DNA of 64,000 bases from Sphingomonas sp. LHG3406-1 (lineage in GTDB: Bacteria; Pseudomonadota; Alphaproteobacteria; Sphingomonadales; Sphingomonadaceae), in assembly GCF_029637485.1 (NCBI RefSeq), contig NZ_CP069128.1, positions 2,450,001 through 2,514,000 on the forward strand, written 5' to 3'. A model generated the notes under the pieces. That model was not told where the DNA came from. It saw only the letters and a program-made list of their open reading frames with translations, and searched no databases. Numbering within the stretch: the stretch's first letter is position 1; each line of letters begins with the position of its first letter. Of this stretch, positions 1 to 11,151 are shown piece after piece. The translations under genes were made by a program, and so were the position numbers.

Positions 1-655
1 CGAGGCGCAGCCCGACCGGACAATCGAACAACCGCTCGGCGGCCTCGGTCATCGCCACCAGCTGTCCCTGCCGGTCGAGCAGGAGGGTGAGCTCATTCGC
101 CTGCGCTGGACCGACCAGCATCTCTTCCGCCCGCTCGCGGCCGAGTGCGAGCTGCACGCGGACCGCGCGGTGCGCCTGATGTGCGATGCGGGAGAAGGCG
201 GCGATAGTCTCCGGGGTGCAGCGGCCCTCGCGCGAGGAGCGTAGCAACGCCAAGCCGACCAGCCCGTTGCGGTCAAGAAGCAGTGGCGACTGGCAGCCGA
301 ATGGAAGGTCGAGATCGCTTACCGCATCGTCGTAGAGCGACGTCCGGTTGATCGCGCGATATTCGGCATAATGAACCTCATGCTGGACGGATCGCGCACC
401 GCCGATGCGGCAGTTGATACGCCAGTTCTCCGGCCCGTAGATGGCAGGATTGACGAGATGCCCGTGCGGATCAGGCCGGTCCTCGCTGAAGAAGTTGAAG
501 CTGAGCTCGGTACCCGCGCCCGCGCCGCACAGCTGCGTCACGCCGGTACCGGTGGCTGCCGCCAGGCGCTGAAGCGCGACTCGCCAGCCGTCCGCTTCGA
601 ACGGAGCATTGAGGAAGGCGAGTTCGGCTTCACGAATGCGACAATCAACGGACAC
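1..655 (-). CDS. Regulator-like protein, N-terminal part (3' end outside window)
   Basis: An open minus-strand frame runs from a GTG at 655, with GGAG about 11 nt upstream, off the left edge: about 218 codons with no stop. I read SVDCRIREAELAFLNAPFEA near the start and later LLLDRQGQLVAMTEAAERLF. The second piece resembles the PAS-like segment that precedes the HTH in some sphingomonad LuxR-type regulators. The DNA-binding end is not in the window, so LuxR membership is inference. It is transcribed away from the beta-oxidation gene upstream with about 120 nt between them. No membrane segment is seen. Confidence 0.55.
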   Translation of the reverse strand, partial: MSVDCRIREAELAFLNAPFEADGWRVALQRLAAATGTGVTQLCGAGAGTELSFNFFSEDRPDPHGHLVNPAIYGPENWRINCRIGGARSVQHEVHYAEYRAINRTSLYDDAVSDLDLPFGCQSPLLLDRNGLVGLALLRSSREGRCTPETIAAFSRIAHQAHRAVRVQLALGRERAEEMLVGPAQANELTLLLDRQGQLVAMTEAAERLFDCPVGLRL

Positions 656-775
656 AGGACTTCACTCCGGGGCAGACGAGGTTCAGCCGCGCGGAAGATG
701 TCCGATTTCCGGGATTTGTCCAGCGCCGGAAGAGGTTTGGCCGCCGTTCCTCACAAGAAAGCGGCGGCCCTGGTC

Positions 776-2833
<2,058 letters not shown>

Positions 2834-2900
2834 GAGCGGTCCTTCGCTGACAAGAATGTAAGTGCAGTCCCTACTCGCGGGACCGGGAAAGAAAAGGGGC

Positions 2901-3674
2901 CTAGATTGCGGTGCGGCCGTAATCCTGGCGGTTGAACGGGTGCGAGCTCGACAGGCCGCCGTCGACCACCAAAGCGTGGCCGTTGACGTAGCTCGACTCG
3001 TCGCTGGCGAGGAACAGCGCCGCACGTGCGATCTCGTTCGGCTCACCACCGCGCCGCAGGGGATTGAGGTGGCCGAGCCTGTCCTCCTGCCCCTTGGCCC
3101 GCGCCCGCTCGTAGACGAACTCGGTCATCCCGGTCTCGATCAGGCCCGGGCAGATGGCGTTCACGCGCACGTTGGAGGTGGCGAGCTGCTGCGCCGCCGT
3201 CTTCACCAGGCTGATCACGCCCGCCTTGGAGGCGCTATAGGCCGGCCCGCCCGCGCCCGAACGAAGTCCAGCCACGCTCGCCGTGCAGATGATCGACCCG
3301 CCGCCCTGCTCCTTGATGAGCGGCGCCGCATGTTTGATCGCCAGCGCGGGGCCGATCAGGTTCACCCGCAGGATCTCGGCCCAGTCGTCGGGCGATTGTT
3401 CGAAGATGGAGGCGAGGCCGCCGGAAATGCCGGCATTGGCGAAGAAGCCGTGAAGCCCGCCATGCTCCTCCTTTGCCATGCCAACAAGCCGGATGATGTC
3501 CGCTTCGCGCCCCGCATCCGCTTCATGATCTGCGCCCTTGAGGTCGGCCGCGATCACCGTTGCGCCATGGTCGCGGAACAGGTCGGTCGTGGCCTTTCCG
3601 ATTCCGGAGCCGGCGCCGGTGATGATGATGATCTTGCCGGCGAGCCGGCCGGTGAGGTCGGGCGTGCTGCTCAT
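2901..3674 (-). CDS. SDR family oxidoreductase
   Basis: 257-aa classical short-chain dehydrogenase. The cofactor motif TGAGSGIG is at about residues 17-24, AADLKG is a likely NAD-selecting Asp at the end of beta-2, NAG is in FFANAGI, and the YSASKAG active site (YxxxK) is present. It ends with a typical [11 protein letters not shown] strand. Its ATG overlaps the TGA of the upstream SDR by one base at 3674, so the two are probably co-translated. Probable role: oxidation of a hydroxyacyl-CoA or alcohol intermediate in the neighbouring acyl-CoA pathway (inference); the substrate cannot be read from sequence. Confidence 0.85.
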   Translation of the reverse strand: MSSTPDLTGRLAGKIIIITGAGSGIGKATTDLFRDHGATVIAADLKGADHEADAGREADIIRLVGMAKEEHGGLHGFFANAGISGGLASIFEQSPDDWAEILRVNLIGPALAIKHAAPLIKEQGGGSIICTASVAGLRSGAGGPAYSASKAGVISLVKTAAQQLATSNVRVNAICPGLIETGMTEFVYERARAKGQEDRLGHLNPLRRGGEPNEIARAALFLASDESSYVNGHALVVDGGLSSSHPFNRQDYGRTAI

Positions 3675-4453
3675 CAGAACCCCGCCCCGAAGGTCGATCC
3701 TCCGTCGACCACCAGCGTCTGCCCGGTAACGAAGCTGCCCGCCTCGCTGGCAAGGAAGAGGGCCGCGCCGGCGATCTCGCGCGGTTCGCCGATTCGCTTC
3801 AGCGCCGACACCTTGGTCACCGACTTGAGGATGTCGGGATTTTCCCACAGCGCCTTGGCGAAGTCGGTCCGCACCAGCCCCGGCGCGATCGCATTGACCC
3901 GCACGTTCGACGGCCCGAACTCCGCCGCCAGGTTGCGGACCAGCTGCAGGTCGGCCGCCTTGGAGATGTTGTAGGCGCCAATGACGGTCGAGCTAGTGAT
4001 TCCGCCGACAGACGAGACGATGATGATCGAGCCCGACTTGCGCTCCACCATCTCGGGCGCGACGAAGCTGGTCAGCCAGTGATTGGACAGGACGTTATTG
4101 TCCATGATCTTGCGGAACTGCTCGTCGCTGATCCCGCCCATCGGCCCGTAATAGGGATTGGACGCCGCATTGCAGACGAGGACGTCGATCTGGCCGAACT
4201 CGGCCTTCGTGCGCTCGACCAGTTCGCGCAGGGCTTCCTTGTCGGAGATGGAGGCGGCGATGGCCACCGCCCGGCCCTGGCCGCGGGCGTTGATCGCTTG
4301 CGCGACTTCCTCGCACGCGTCCTGCTTGCGGGACGAGATGACGACGTTGGCGCCGTGCGCCGCCATCTCCTCGGCGATTGCCCGCCCGATGCCGCGCGAC
4401 GAGCCGGTGACGATGGCGGTCTTGCCGGTGAGGTCGAAAAGGTTGGTGTTCAC
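3674..4453 (-). CDS. SDR family oxidoreductase (FabG/glucose-1-dehydrogenase-like)
   Basis: 259-aa short-chain dehydrogenase with TGSSRGIG at about residues 16-23, ISSRKQ after beta-2 (an Arg that favours NADPH), CNAASNP in place of the NAG motif, and YNISKAA as YxxxK. First gene of a minus-strand pair with the SDR that follows (1-base overlap). About 90 nt separate it from the acyl-CoA dehydrogenase further upstream, and half of a dispersed repeat lies in that gap. Function beyond NAD(P)-dependent oxidoreduction in fatty-acyl metabolism is inference. Confidence 0.85.
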   Translation of the reverse strand: MNTNLFDLTGKTAIVTGSSRGIGRAIAEEMAAHGANVVISSRKQDACEEVAQAINARGQGRAVAIAASISDKEALRELVERTKAEFGQIDVLVCNAASNPYYGPMGGISDEQFRKIMDNNVLSNHWLTSFVAPEMVERKSGSIIIVSSVGGITSSTVIGAYNISKAADLQLVRNLAAEFGPSNVRVNAIAPGLVRTDFAKALWENPDILKSVTKVSALKRIGEPREIAGAALFLASEAGSFVTGQTLVVDGGSTFGAGF

Positions 4454-4501
4454 TATTCTCTCCCGTTGGCCCCGACCGAATTCGAGGGCGGGTTACGTCC
4501 A

Positions 4502-4530
4502 GGTGCCTCGGCTTCGCTCGGCACGGACAG
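4502..4530. repeat. Half copy of a dispersed repeat (family A)
   Basis: The gap holds GTGCCTCGGCTTCGCTCGGC and a few further bases. These match the right half of the inverted repeat at 7695-7741 at about 24 of 29 positions by eye. The matching left arm is absent or degenerate here. Read as a small non-coding dispersed element. Confidence 0.45.
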
Positions 4531-4541
4531 ATCAGATTAGA

Positions 4542-5798
4542 TCAAGGAACCTGCGGATCGATCGGCGGGTGCTTGCCATATTCGATCAGCGCGATGGCGC
4601 GGTTGTGGACCTCGTCCGGCCCGTCGGCGAGCCGGAGCGTGCGGATTCCGGCCCAGCTGTGGGCAAGGCTGGTGTCCTGGCTGACGCCCATGCCGCCATG
4701 CGCCTGGATGGCGTCGTCGATGATCTGCAACGCCATGCGCGGCGCCTTGACCTTGATCATCGCGATCTCGGCCTTGGCAGCCTTGTTGCCCGCCTTGTCC
4801 ATCATGTCCGCCGCCTTGAGGCAGAGGAGGCGGGTGCATTCGATCTCGATCCGCGCCTCGGCGACTCGCTGCTCCCAGACGCTGTGCTCGCTGATCTTCT
4901 TGCCGAAGGCGGTCCGGCTCTGCAGCCGGCGGACCATCAGCTCGAGCGCTTCTTCCGCCGCGCCGATGGTGCGCATGCAGTGATGGATCCGGCCCGGCCC
5001 CAGGCGCCCCTGCGCGATCTCGAAGCCGCGCCCTTCGCCGAGCAGCAGATTGTCGGCCGGCACCCGCACGTCCTTGAGCGCGATCTCCATGTGCCCGTGT
5101 GGCGCATCGTCATAGCCATAGACGTTGAGCGCGCGTTCGACGGTGATACCCGGCGCGTCCATCGGCACCAGGATCATCGACTGCTGGGCGTGGCGACGCG
5201 CCTCCGGATCGGTCTTGCCCATCAGGATCGCGACCTTGCAGCGCGGATCGCCCGCGCCGCTGCTCCACCACTTGCGCCCGTTGATGACGTATTCGTCGCC
5301 CTCGCGGCGGATCTCGCACTGGATATTGGTCGCGTCCGAACTCGCCACCGCCGGCTCGGTCATCAGGAAGGCCGAGCGGATCTCGCCCCGCATCAGCGGC
5401 GCCAGCCACGCATCCTTCTGCGCCCTGGTGCCGTAGCGGTGGAGCACTTCCATGTTGCCGGTGTCGGGCGCCGAGCAGTTGAACACCTCGCTCGCGAATC
5501 CGACCCGGCCCATCTCCTCGGCGCACAGCGCATATTCGAGGTTGGTGAGCTGCTCGCCTTCGAACGGGAAGCTTTCGTCGACATGGCGGAGCGCGCCGCC
5601 CGGCGGCATGAACAGGTTCCACAGCCCTTCCGCCCGCGCCTTCTCCTTGAGCGGCTCGAGCCCCTCGAGATGATGCCAGCGGTCGCCCCGGTTCAATTCG
5701 GCGGCGATTTCGGGAACGGCCGGGCGGACGTGGCGCTCGATGAAGGCGCGGACACGGTCGCGGAAATGGGCCTGGCGGTCGGTAAGGTCGAAGTCCAT
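4542..5798 (-). CDS. Acyl-CoA dehydrogenase (ACAD10/11-like)
   Basis: 418-aa FAD-dependent acyl-CoA dehydrogenase that introduces the alpha-beta double bond in acyl-Co[17 protein letters not shown] is the flavin/substrate loop, GRKWWSSGA the central beta-domain motif, and [12 protein letters not shown] the C-terminal helix motif. The ending [10 protein letters not shown] is characteristic of ACAD10/11-type enzymes. Start at MDFDLTDRQ, which matches the family N-terminus; upstream in-frame residues look non-coding. Divergent from the small lipoprotein gene at 5900, with about 100 nt between the starts. Confidence 0.88.
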   Translation of the reverse strand: MDFDLTDRQAHFRDRVRAFIERHVRPAVPEIAAELNRGDRWHHLEGLEPLKEKARAEGLWNLFMPPGGALRHVDESFPFEGEQLTNLEYALCAEEMGRVGFASEVFNCSAPDTGNMEVLHRYGTRAQKDAWLAPLMRGEIRSAFLMTEPAVASSDATNIQCEIRREGDEYVINGRKWWSSGAGDPRCKVAILMGKTDPEARRHAQQSMILVPMDAPGITVERALNVYGYDDAPHGHMEIALKDVRVPADNLLLGEGRGFEIAQGRLGPGRIHHCMRTIGAAEEALELMVRRLQSRTAFGKKISEHSVWEQRVAEARIEIECTRLLCLKAADMMDKAGNKAAKAEIAMIKVKAPRMALQIIDDAIQAHGGMGVSQDTSLAHSWAGIRTLRLADGPDEVHNRAIALIEYGKHPPIDPQVP

Positions 5799-5899
5799 GA
5801 CGCCCCTAACTGATGATGTCGCCCAAGCTGTTGCAGAAAGGAGGGCAGGGGGGAAGCCTCGGTGGAACACCTAGTCGGGTGGGTCCGTTCGCTTGGTCG

Positions 5900-6472
5900 A
5901 TGAAACCGGTCGTTCTCGTCGCCGCCCTTGCGCTGAGTGCCTGCGCCCAGCAGGAAGAGGCCACGCCCGAGAGCCAGAAGACCTCGGCGCCATTGCCCTC
6001 TCGCGAGCCGCCGCCGGGCCCGTCGCCCGCGTCTTCGCCCGGCACCGTCACCCGGCCGCCTGCTTCGATCACCCGGAACGTGCCGGCGCAGGCGGCTGCC
6101 GACCCGCGCAGCGCCGAAGGAGCGGCGGACCTCGCCCGACGCTATTTCGCGCTGCTCGGAGCAAGGAACTTCGTCGAGGCCCACAAGCTGTGGGGTCCCG
6201 GCAGCGACTTGGCCGACGGCACCTTCGCCGCGCAGTTCGAAGGCTATCGAGAACTTCGTGGCGAGGTTGGATCGCCTTCCGCAGTCGAGGGCGCCGCCGG
6301 CTCGCTCTTCGTCACGGTACCCGCGCGTGTGCATGGCGTCGCCGCAAGGGGGGAGCGGTTCGAGGAGACGCAGGTCGTCACGCTCCGCCGGGTCAACGAT
6401 GTGCCCGGCTCCACCCCCGAGCAACGGCGCTGGCACATAGCAAAGGTGGATCGGCCGCCTGGTCCGCATTGA
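5900..6472 (+). CDS. Hypothetical lipoprotein
   Basis: 190-aa protein of unknown function. It begins MKPVVLVAALALSACAQQ, a lipoprotein signal with lipobox LSAC and Cys at residue 14. A Pro/Ser-rich linker (about 25-60) follows, then a compact domain starting AADLARRYFALLGARNFVEAHKLW, a pattern seen in small periplasmic NTF2-like folds (weak inference). It sits between a divergent acyl-CoA dehydrogenase and two downstream ones, but there is no evidence that it takes part in that pathway. An upstream in-frame ATG at 5813 would bury the signal peptide, so it was not used. Confidence 0.7.
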   Translation: MKPVVLVAALALSACAQQEEATPESQKTSAPLPSREPPPGPSPASSPGTVTRPPASITRNVPAQAAADPRSAEGAADLARRYFALLGARNFVEAHKLWGPGSDLADGTFAAQFEGYRELRGEVGSPSAVEGAAGSLFVTVPARVHGVAARGERFEETQVVTLRRVNDVPGSTPEQRRWHIAKVDRPPGPH

Positions 6473-6516
6473 CGCTTCCCGGCGCTTGTCGCATCGACGG
6501 AGCCGAGGAGATTCAC

Positions 6517-7674
6517 ATGGCCGATCTGGAGACCTTCCGCGCCGAGACCCGCGCCTGGCTTGAGGCGAACTGCCCGCCCGAGATGCGCACGCCGATGCGC
6601 TCCGAGGACGATGCCTGCTGGGGTGGCCGCAACTTCCAGTTCCAGTCCGAGGCCCAGGAACGCTGGATGCGGGTCATGGGCGAGAAAGGCTGGACCGTGC
6701 CCGACTGGCCCGCAGCCTATGGCGGCGGCGGCCTGTCCCCGGCCGAGACCAAGATCCTGCGCGAGGAGATGAGGGCGATCGGTGCACGTTCGCCCTTGTC
6801 GAGCTTCGGTATCTCCATGCTTGGGCCGGCGCTGCTCAAATATGGCACCGAGGAGCAGAAGAAGCGCTTCCTGCCCGAGATCGCGCGCGGCGAGATCCGC
6901 TGGTGCCAGGGCTATTCCGAGCCCGGCGCCGGGTCCGACCTCGCCGGGCTGCAGACCCGCTGCGAGGACATGGGCGATCACTGGCTGGTCAACGGCCAGA
7001 AGGTCTGGACCAGCTACGCCGACAAGGCCGACTGGATCTTCTGCCTGGTGCGGACCTCGACCGAGACCAAGCATGGCGGCATCAGCTTCCTCCTGTTCGA
7101 CATGGAGAGCGAAGGCGTCTCGACCAAGCCGATCCTGCTGATCAGCGGCTACTCGCCCTTCTGCGAGACCTTCTTCGACAATGTGAAGGTACCCAAGGAC
7201 CAGATCGTCGGCGAAGTGAACCGCGGCTGGGACGTCGCCAAATATCTCCTTGGCCACGAGCGCGAGATGATCAGCGGCATGGGCCTCGGCTCCGGCACGT
7301 CCAGGTCGCTGGCCGAGATGCTCGGCGAGATCGACGATCCGGTGCTTGCCGCCGAGGTCGCGCTGTTCGACGTCGACGCGCTCGCCTTCGCGGCGATGAG
7401 CGAGCATTTCATCGACCAGCTCAAGGCCGGCGAGGCGCATCCCGCCATGCCGAGCATGATGAAATATGCCGGCACCGAGCTGAACAAGAAGCGCCACGAG
7501 CTGGTCATGGCGGCCGGCGGCTCGAATGCGCTTGAATGGGAAAGCGACCGCTCGCGCGGCGGCAAGGCGGCCCGCGAATGGCTGCGCACGAAGGCCAATT
7601 CGATCGAGGGCGGCACCAGCGAGGTGCAGCTCGGCATCGTCGCCAAGCACATCCTGCAATTGCCGGGGGCCTGA
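6517..7674 (+). CDS. Acyl-CoA dehydrogenase, probable large subunit of a heteromeric enzyme
   Basis: 385 aa, start ATG with GAGGAG 7 nt upstream. WCQGYSEPGAGSDLAGL is the FAD/substrate loop, NGQKVWTSYADKADW the central motif, and EGGTSEVQLGIVAKH the C-terminal FAD-contacting motif. The insert HGGISFLLFDMESEGVSTKPI is typical of the long subunit of the paired (alpha2beta2) acyl-CoA dehydrogenases used for sterol or branched side chains. The next gene is a second, dissimilar dehydrogenase in the same direction 88 nt on, which fits such a pair (inference). Confidence 0.87.
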   Translation: MADLETFRAETRAWLEANCPPEMRTPMRSEDDACWGGRNFQFQSEAQERWMRVMGEKGWTVPDWPAAYGGGGLSPAETKILREEMRAIGARSPLSSFGISMLGPALLKYGTEEQKKRFLPEIARGEIRWCQGYSEPGAGSDLAGLQTRCEDMGDHWLVNGQKVWTSYADKADWIFCLVRTSTETKHGGISFLLFDMESEGVSTKPILLISGYSPFCETFFDNVKVPKDQIVGEVNRGWDVAKYLLGHEREMISGMGLGSGTSRSLAEMLGEIDDPVLAAEVALFDVDALAFAAMSEHFIDQLKAGEAHPAMPSMMKYAGTELNKKRHELVMAAGGSNALEWESDRSRGGKAAREWLRTKANSIEGGTSEVQLGIVAKHILQLPGA

Positions 7675-7689
7675 TCCTCTCCGCCACTA

Positions 7690-7751
7690 GTCCCGAGCGA
7701 AGTCGAGGGACGGATGCAATGGCGGTGTCTCGACTTCGCTCGACACGAACG
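7690..7751. repeat. Dispersed inverted repeat (family A), perfect 13-bp arms
   Basis: GAGCGAAGTCGAG (7695-7707) and CTCGACTTCGCTC (7729-7741) are exact reverse complements, with a 21-nt loop. The element fills most of the gap between two acyl-CoA dehydrogenase genes. Sequence of this kind recurs between genes in sphingomonads (memory-based). It could form an RNA hairpin in the polycistronic message. Confidence 0.7.
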
Positions 7752-7762
7752 GACCTGAAAGA

Positions 7763-8890
7763 ATGATCCTCACCGACGACCAGCGCCAGCTTGCCGACAT
7801 GACCAAGTCCTTCCTCGCCGAGGAGGGGACCATCAGGAAGCAGCTCCGCCACTGGCGCGACAGCGGCTGCAAGGACGGCTTCGGCCATGGCCTGTGGAAG
7901 CAGATGGCCGAACTCGGGCTGACCGGCCTCGCCGTTCCCGAAGCCGAGGGCGGGCTCGGGCTCGGCGCGACCGAAGCGGCACTGGTCATGGAGGAGATCG
8001 GCCGCAATCTCACGCCATCGCCGTTCCTGACGACTGCCCTCGTCGCGGTCGAAGCGCTGAAGGGCACGGCGCAGGGCCAGCAGTGGTTCCCCGGGATCAT
8101 CGCCGGCGACACCGTCGCCGCCGTCGCGGTCGATGAAGGCCCGCACCACCGCCCGCGCCAGATCGCGCTGGAGGCGAAGCGCTCCGGCAACGGCTTCACC
8201 CTCAACGGCACCAAGCAGTTCGTGGTCCATGGCGCCTCGGCCGACGTCATCCTGCTCGCCGCGCGGACCGGCGGGTCGGCCGGGGAGCCCGAGGGCATCA
8301 CTCTCTTCGCGGTCGCCCGCGACGCCGCCGGGCTCGAGATCGAAAATGTCACCCTGGCTGACTCGAGCAAGGCCGCCCGCCTGACGCTCAGCAACGTTCA
8401 GGTCGATGCCGATGCGGTGGTCGGCGAGGTCGACGGCGGCTGGGACCGGCTTCGCTCGGCGATGCGGGTCGGCCGGACCGGCGCCGCGGCCGAGATGGTC
8501 GGCGTCGCCGCCGGCGCCTCGGCCATGACCCTCGACTACCTCAAGCAGCGCAAGCAGTTCGGCAAGCTGATCGGCGAATTCCAGGTCCTCCAGCACCGCG
8601 CCGCCCACCTGTTCGGCGAGATCGAGATCGCGCGCGCCGCCACCTGGAAGGCTGCCGAGCTGCTCGACAAGGGCGACGAGCGCTCGGGCATCATGACCCA
8701 TGTCGCCAAGGCCAAGGCCGGCCGCGTTTCCGCTCTTGCCGTGCAGGAAGCGGTGCAGATGCACGGCGGCATCGGCATGACCGACGAACATGACATCGGC
8801 CTCTACATGAAGCGCGAGAAGGTGCTCGACGCCCTGTTCGGCGACTCCAACTATCATGCGCGCATGGTGCAGGTGATGGGCCGCCGCTGA
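7763..8890 (+). CDS. Acyl-CoA dehydrogenase, probable second subunit
   Basis: 375 aa. MILTDDQRQLADMTKSFLAEE is the usual N-terminal helix and GLAVPEAEGGLGLGATEAALVMEEIGR a family motif. QRKQFGKLIGEFQVLQHRAAH is in the C-terminal domain, and QMHGGIGMTDEHDIGLYMKRE the conserved end motif. The N-terminal half is divergent (NGTKQFVVHGASADVILLAA instead of the canonical W[LI]TNG pattern). With the preceding gene it resembles a two-gene alpha2beta2 acyl-CoA dehydrogenase; each chain might instead act alone. Substrate unknown. Confidence 0.86.
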   Translation: MILTDDQRQLADMTKSFLAEEGTIRKQLRHWRDSGCKDGFGHGLWKQMAELGLTGLAVPEAEGGLGLGATEAALVMEEIGRNLTPSPFLTTALVAVEALKGTAQGQQWFPGIIAGDTVAAVAVDEGPHHRPRQIALEAKRSGNGFTLNGTKQFVVHGASADVILLAARTGGSAGEPEGITLFAVARDAAGLEIENVTLADSSKAARLTLSNVQVDADAVVGEVDGGWDRLRSAMRVGRTGAAAEMVGVAAGASAMTLDYLKQRKQFGKLIGEFQVLQHRAAHLFGEIEIARAATWKAAELLDKGDERSGIMTHVAKAKAGRVSALAVQEAVQMHGGIGMTDEHDIGLYMKREKVLDALFGDSNYHARMVQVMGRR

Positions 8891-8997
8891 CCCACGACCT
8901 TCCCGTTGCGCGGCAATGCGGAAAGTAGGCGCCCCCGCTGGTGGGGAGTGGAGGGGCGGGGCTGCTCCTTGAGATCAAGCATGATGCCCCGAGCCTC

Positions 8998-9026
8998 TTG
9001 CGAACGTTTCTCATTATCGTTAGCAA
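8998..9026. promoter_or_regulatory. Fur-like box upstream of bfd
   Basis: TTGCGAACGTTTCTCATTAT followed by CGTTAGCAA. The left part matches the alphaproteobacterial Fur pattern (TGCGAAT-ATTCTCA), and TCTCATTATC matches the right half of the classical 19-bp box. It ends 6 nt before the bfd ATG. A second box of the same kind precedes the PepSY operon at 29851. Predicted to give iron-dependent control (inference). Confidence 0.65.
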
Positions 9027-9032
9027 GATCCC

Positions 9033-9230
9033 ATGATCGTCTGCTGCTGCAACGCGATTCGCGAAACAGAGGTGCGGGAAGCCGCCCGCACCGGCGCCTG
9101 CAGCGTCGGCCAGGCCTATGCCCGCAAGGGCTGCAAGGTGAAGTGCGGCAGCTGCCTTCCCTTCGCCAAGGCGATCATCAGCGAAGAGCGCGCGGCGCTC
9201 GCCGCCAACCCGCCCAAGGTCGCCGCCTGA
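9033..9230 (+). CDS. bfd: Bacterioferritin-associated ferredoxin
   Basis: 65-aa [2Fe-2S] protein that reduces bacterioferritin heme so that stored iron can be released. The cysteine pattern is complete: MIVCCCNAI at the start (C-x-C) and CKVKCGSC at about residues 34-41 (C-x-x-C), with the usual G-x-C-x-x-C loop. Directly followed, same strand, by bfr, its partner. A Fur-like box lies just before the start. Length is typical of the family. Confidence 0.92.
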   Translation: MIVCCCNAIRETEVREAARTGACSVGQAYARKGCKVKCGSCLPFAKAIISEERAALAANPPKVAA

Positions 9231-9241
9231 CAACGCCAGTT

Positions 9242-9267
9242 GCGAACGACTCTTGCAAGTCGTTCGC
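9242..9267. promoter_or_regulatory. Perfect hairpin between bfd and bfr
   Basis: GCGAACGACT (9242-9251) and AGTCGTTCGC (9258-9267) are exact complements with loop CTTGCA. No T-run follows, so a strong terminator is unlikely. It may be an attenuating or stabilising stem, or an operator, since GCGAACG also occurs in the Fur-like box upstream. It lies 39 nt before the bfr start. Confidence 0.6.
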
Positions 9268-9305
9268 GCTTCGTTTCGCGCCCCGACCTTGGTAAGGGCA
9301 GCGCC

Positions 9306-9791
9306 ATGAAGGGCGATCCAAAAGTCATCGAGCTGCTCAACGAAGCGCTCAAGCTCGAACTCACCGCAATCAACCAATATTGGCTGCATTACCGGATGCT
9401 CGACAATTGGGGCGTCCGGAAGCTCGCCGAATATGAGCGGCACGAGTCCATCGACGAGATGAAGCATGCCGACCGCTTCGCCGAGCGGGTCCTGTTCCTC
9501 GAAGGGCTGCCCAATTTCCAGGCGCTGGCCAGGCTTCGCATCGGCGAGACGGTCGAGGAGATCCTCAAGGCCGACCTCGAGGCGGAATATGAGGCTGCAA
9601 AGCTCTACCGCGAGGCGGCGGACTATTGCGACAGCGTCCGCGACTTCGTCAGCCGCGACCTGTTCGTGGGCGTCCTCGCCGACGAGGAAAAGCACATCGA
9701 CTATATCGAGACCCAGTTCGAGATGATCGCCCGCATGGGCCTCCAGAACTACATCCAGCTCAACAGCGAGGCCGCCGGCGCGCACGACTGA
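9306..9791 (+). CDS. bfr: Bacterioferritin
   Basis: 161-aa heme-containing iron-storage subunit that forms the 24-mer cage. All family residues are in place: ferroxidase ligands E18, E51, H54, E94, E127 and H130, and heme ligand M52 (within DEMKHAD). Start MKGDPKVIELLNEALKLEL is standard; a longer in-frame read-through upstream runs through the hairpin and is rejected. Pairs with bfd upstream. Regulation by iron through the upstream Fur-like box is likely if the two genes share a transcript. Confidence 0.96.
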   Translation: MKGDPKVIELLNEALKLELTAINQYWLHYRMLDNWGVRKLAEYERHESIDEMKHADRFAERVLFLEGLPNFQALARLRIGETVEEILKADLEAEYEAAKLYREAADYCDSVRDFVSRDLFVGVLADEEKHIDYIETQFEMIARMGLQNYIQLNSEAAGAHD

Positions 9792-9817
9792 GTTGGTCCG
9801 AGGCGAAGACCTCGATC

Positions 9818-9895
9818 GGTCGTCACGCCGGGCTTGACCCCGCGTCCGCCTTCCTTCTTCCTCCGTCACGAGGAAGGCAGGCGGTTAACGGGTGC
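9818..9895. repeat. Dispersed inverted-repeat element (family D)
   Basis: After bfr: TCGTCACGCCGGGCTTGACC, then CCGCCTTCCTTC (9844-9855), paired with GAAGGCAGGCGG (9872-9883; one mismatch). The CACGCCGGGCTTGACCCCG opening is like short repeats found between genes in many sphingomonads. It could also end the bfr transcript, but no T-run is seen. Confidence 0.5.
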
Positions 9896-9924
9896 GGCCC
9901 GGAGCGCCGAATGAGGGGGGCTTC

Positions 9925-11151
9925 ATGACCATCCAGACCGGCGAGCGTTTCGCCACGCTCGACATCGTCCGCGGGATCGCGGTGATGGGCATCCTCGCGA
10001 TGAACATCCTCGCCTTCGCCGACGTGCCCGCCGCCTATTTCAACCCGCTCGCCCAGACCGTCACCGCCCGCACCGGCGATCTCCTCGCCTATGCCGGGCA
10101 GTTCCTCCTGTTCGACGGCAAGATGCGCGGGCTCTTCTCCTTCCTGTTCGGCGCCTCGCTGCTCCTCTTGTCGGAGAAGATGACGACCGGCCTCGTCCGC
10201 CGGCGCCTGTTCTGGCTGCTGATGTTCGGCGCCATCCACTTCTACCTCATCTGGTGGGGCGACATCCTCATCGGATACGCGCTGATCGGCTTCCTCGCGC
10301 TCGCCTTCCGCAACGCCAGCCCGCGCGCGCTGATCATCACCGCGGTCGTGCTGATCGCCATCCAGTTCGCCATCTTCCTCGCCATGACCGGCTATGCGCT
10401 GACGCTGCAGACGGCCATCAACGCGGGCACCGCGTCGGCGGACGAGCTCAAGGCGTGGGAGGAGATGACCCGCGACACCATTCTTCCGAGCGATGCGCAT
10501 CGGGCCACGGTGATCGCCCTTTATTCCGGCTCCTGGGCCGAGATCGCTCACCACCAGCTGACCGAGAAGACCTTCTTCCCGCTCGCCGGCCTGTTCGCCT
10601 TTGGCTGGGAGACACTCGCCTACATGCTGCTCGGCATGGCGTCGCTGAAGAGCGGGCTGCTGACCGGCGCGTGGGAGAACCGCCGCTATGCCAAGTGGGC
10701 GCTGGTCACCCTCGCCATCGCCTTGCCCATCTATCTGGTCGCGCTGCGCTTCCTGTTCCGCTCCGAATGGGCGGCCCCGGCGGTGTTCCTGTGGGGATTC
10801 GCGGCCACCGTCCCGGCGCGGCCGCTGATGGTCGTGGGCATCGCCTGCCTGATCATCCTCGTTACGCGCCGCGGCGGAGCATTGGTCGAGCGAATCGCCG
10901 CCGCCGGCCGCGCCGCCTTCAGCAACTATCTCGGCACGTCGATCGTGATGACCGGCATCTTCTACGGCTGGGGCGCCGGCCTCTATGCGAGGCTCGGCCG
11001 GGTCGAACTGCTGCTCGTCGTCCTCGCCGCCTGGGCGCTGATGCTGCTCTGGTCCAGGCCCTGGCTCGAGCGCTTCCGCTACGGCCCCCTCGAATGGGCC
11101 TGGCGCAGCCTCACCTACTGGCGCCTGGAGCCGATGCGGCGCCTGCCCTAG
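9925..11151 (+). CDS. DUF418 family membrane protein
   Basis: 408-aa polytopic inner-membrane protein of the DUF418 family (YeiB-like). The opening RFATLDIVRGIAVMGILAMNI is the family signature. Several hydrophobic helices follow, and the C-terminal DUF418 region contains GRAAFSNYLGTSIVMTGIFY and GPLEWAWRSLTYW. Start ATG at 9925 has GAGGGGGG about 5 nt upstream; the frame opens 11 codons earlier. The role is not established; transport or stress functions have been suggested for relatives. The 3' end overlaps the Hpt gene on the other strand by 4 nt. Confidence 0.87.
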   Translation: MTIQTGERFATLDIVRGIAVMGILAMNILAFADVPAAYFNPLAQTVTARTGDLLAYAGQFLLFDGKMRGLFSFLFGASLLLLSEKMTTGLVRRRLFWLLMFGAIHFYLIWWGDILIGYALIGFLALAFRNASPRALIITAVVLIAIQFAIFLAMTGYALTLQTAINAGTASADELKAWEEMTRDTILPSDAHRATVIALYSGSWAEIAHHQLTEKTFFPLAGLFAFGWETLAYMLLGMASLKSGLLTGAWENRRYAKWALVTLAIALPIYLVALRFLFRSEWAAPAVFLWGFAATVPARPLMVVGIACLIILVTRRGGALVERIAAAGRAAFSNYLGTSIVMTGIFYGWGAGLYARLGRVELLLVVLAAWALMLLWSRPWLERFRYGPLEWAWRSLTYWRLEPMRRLP

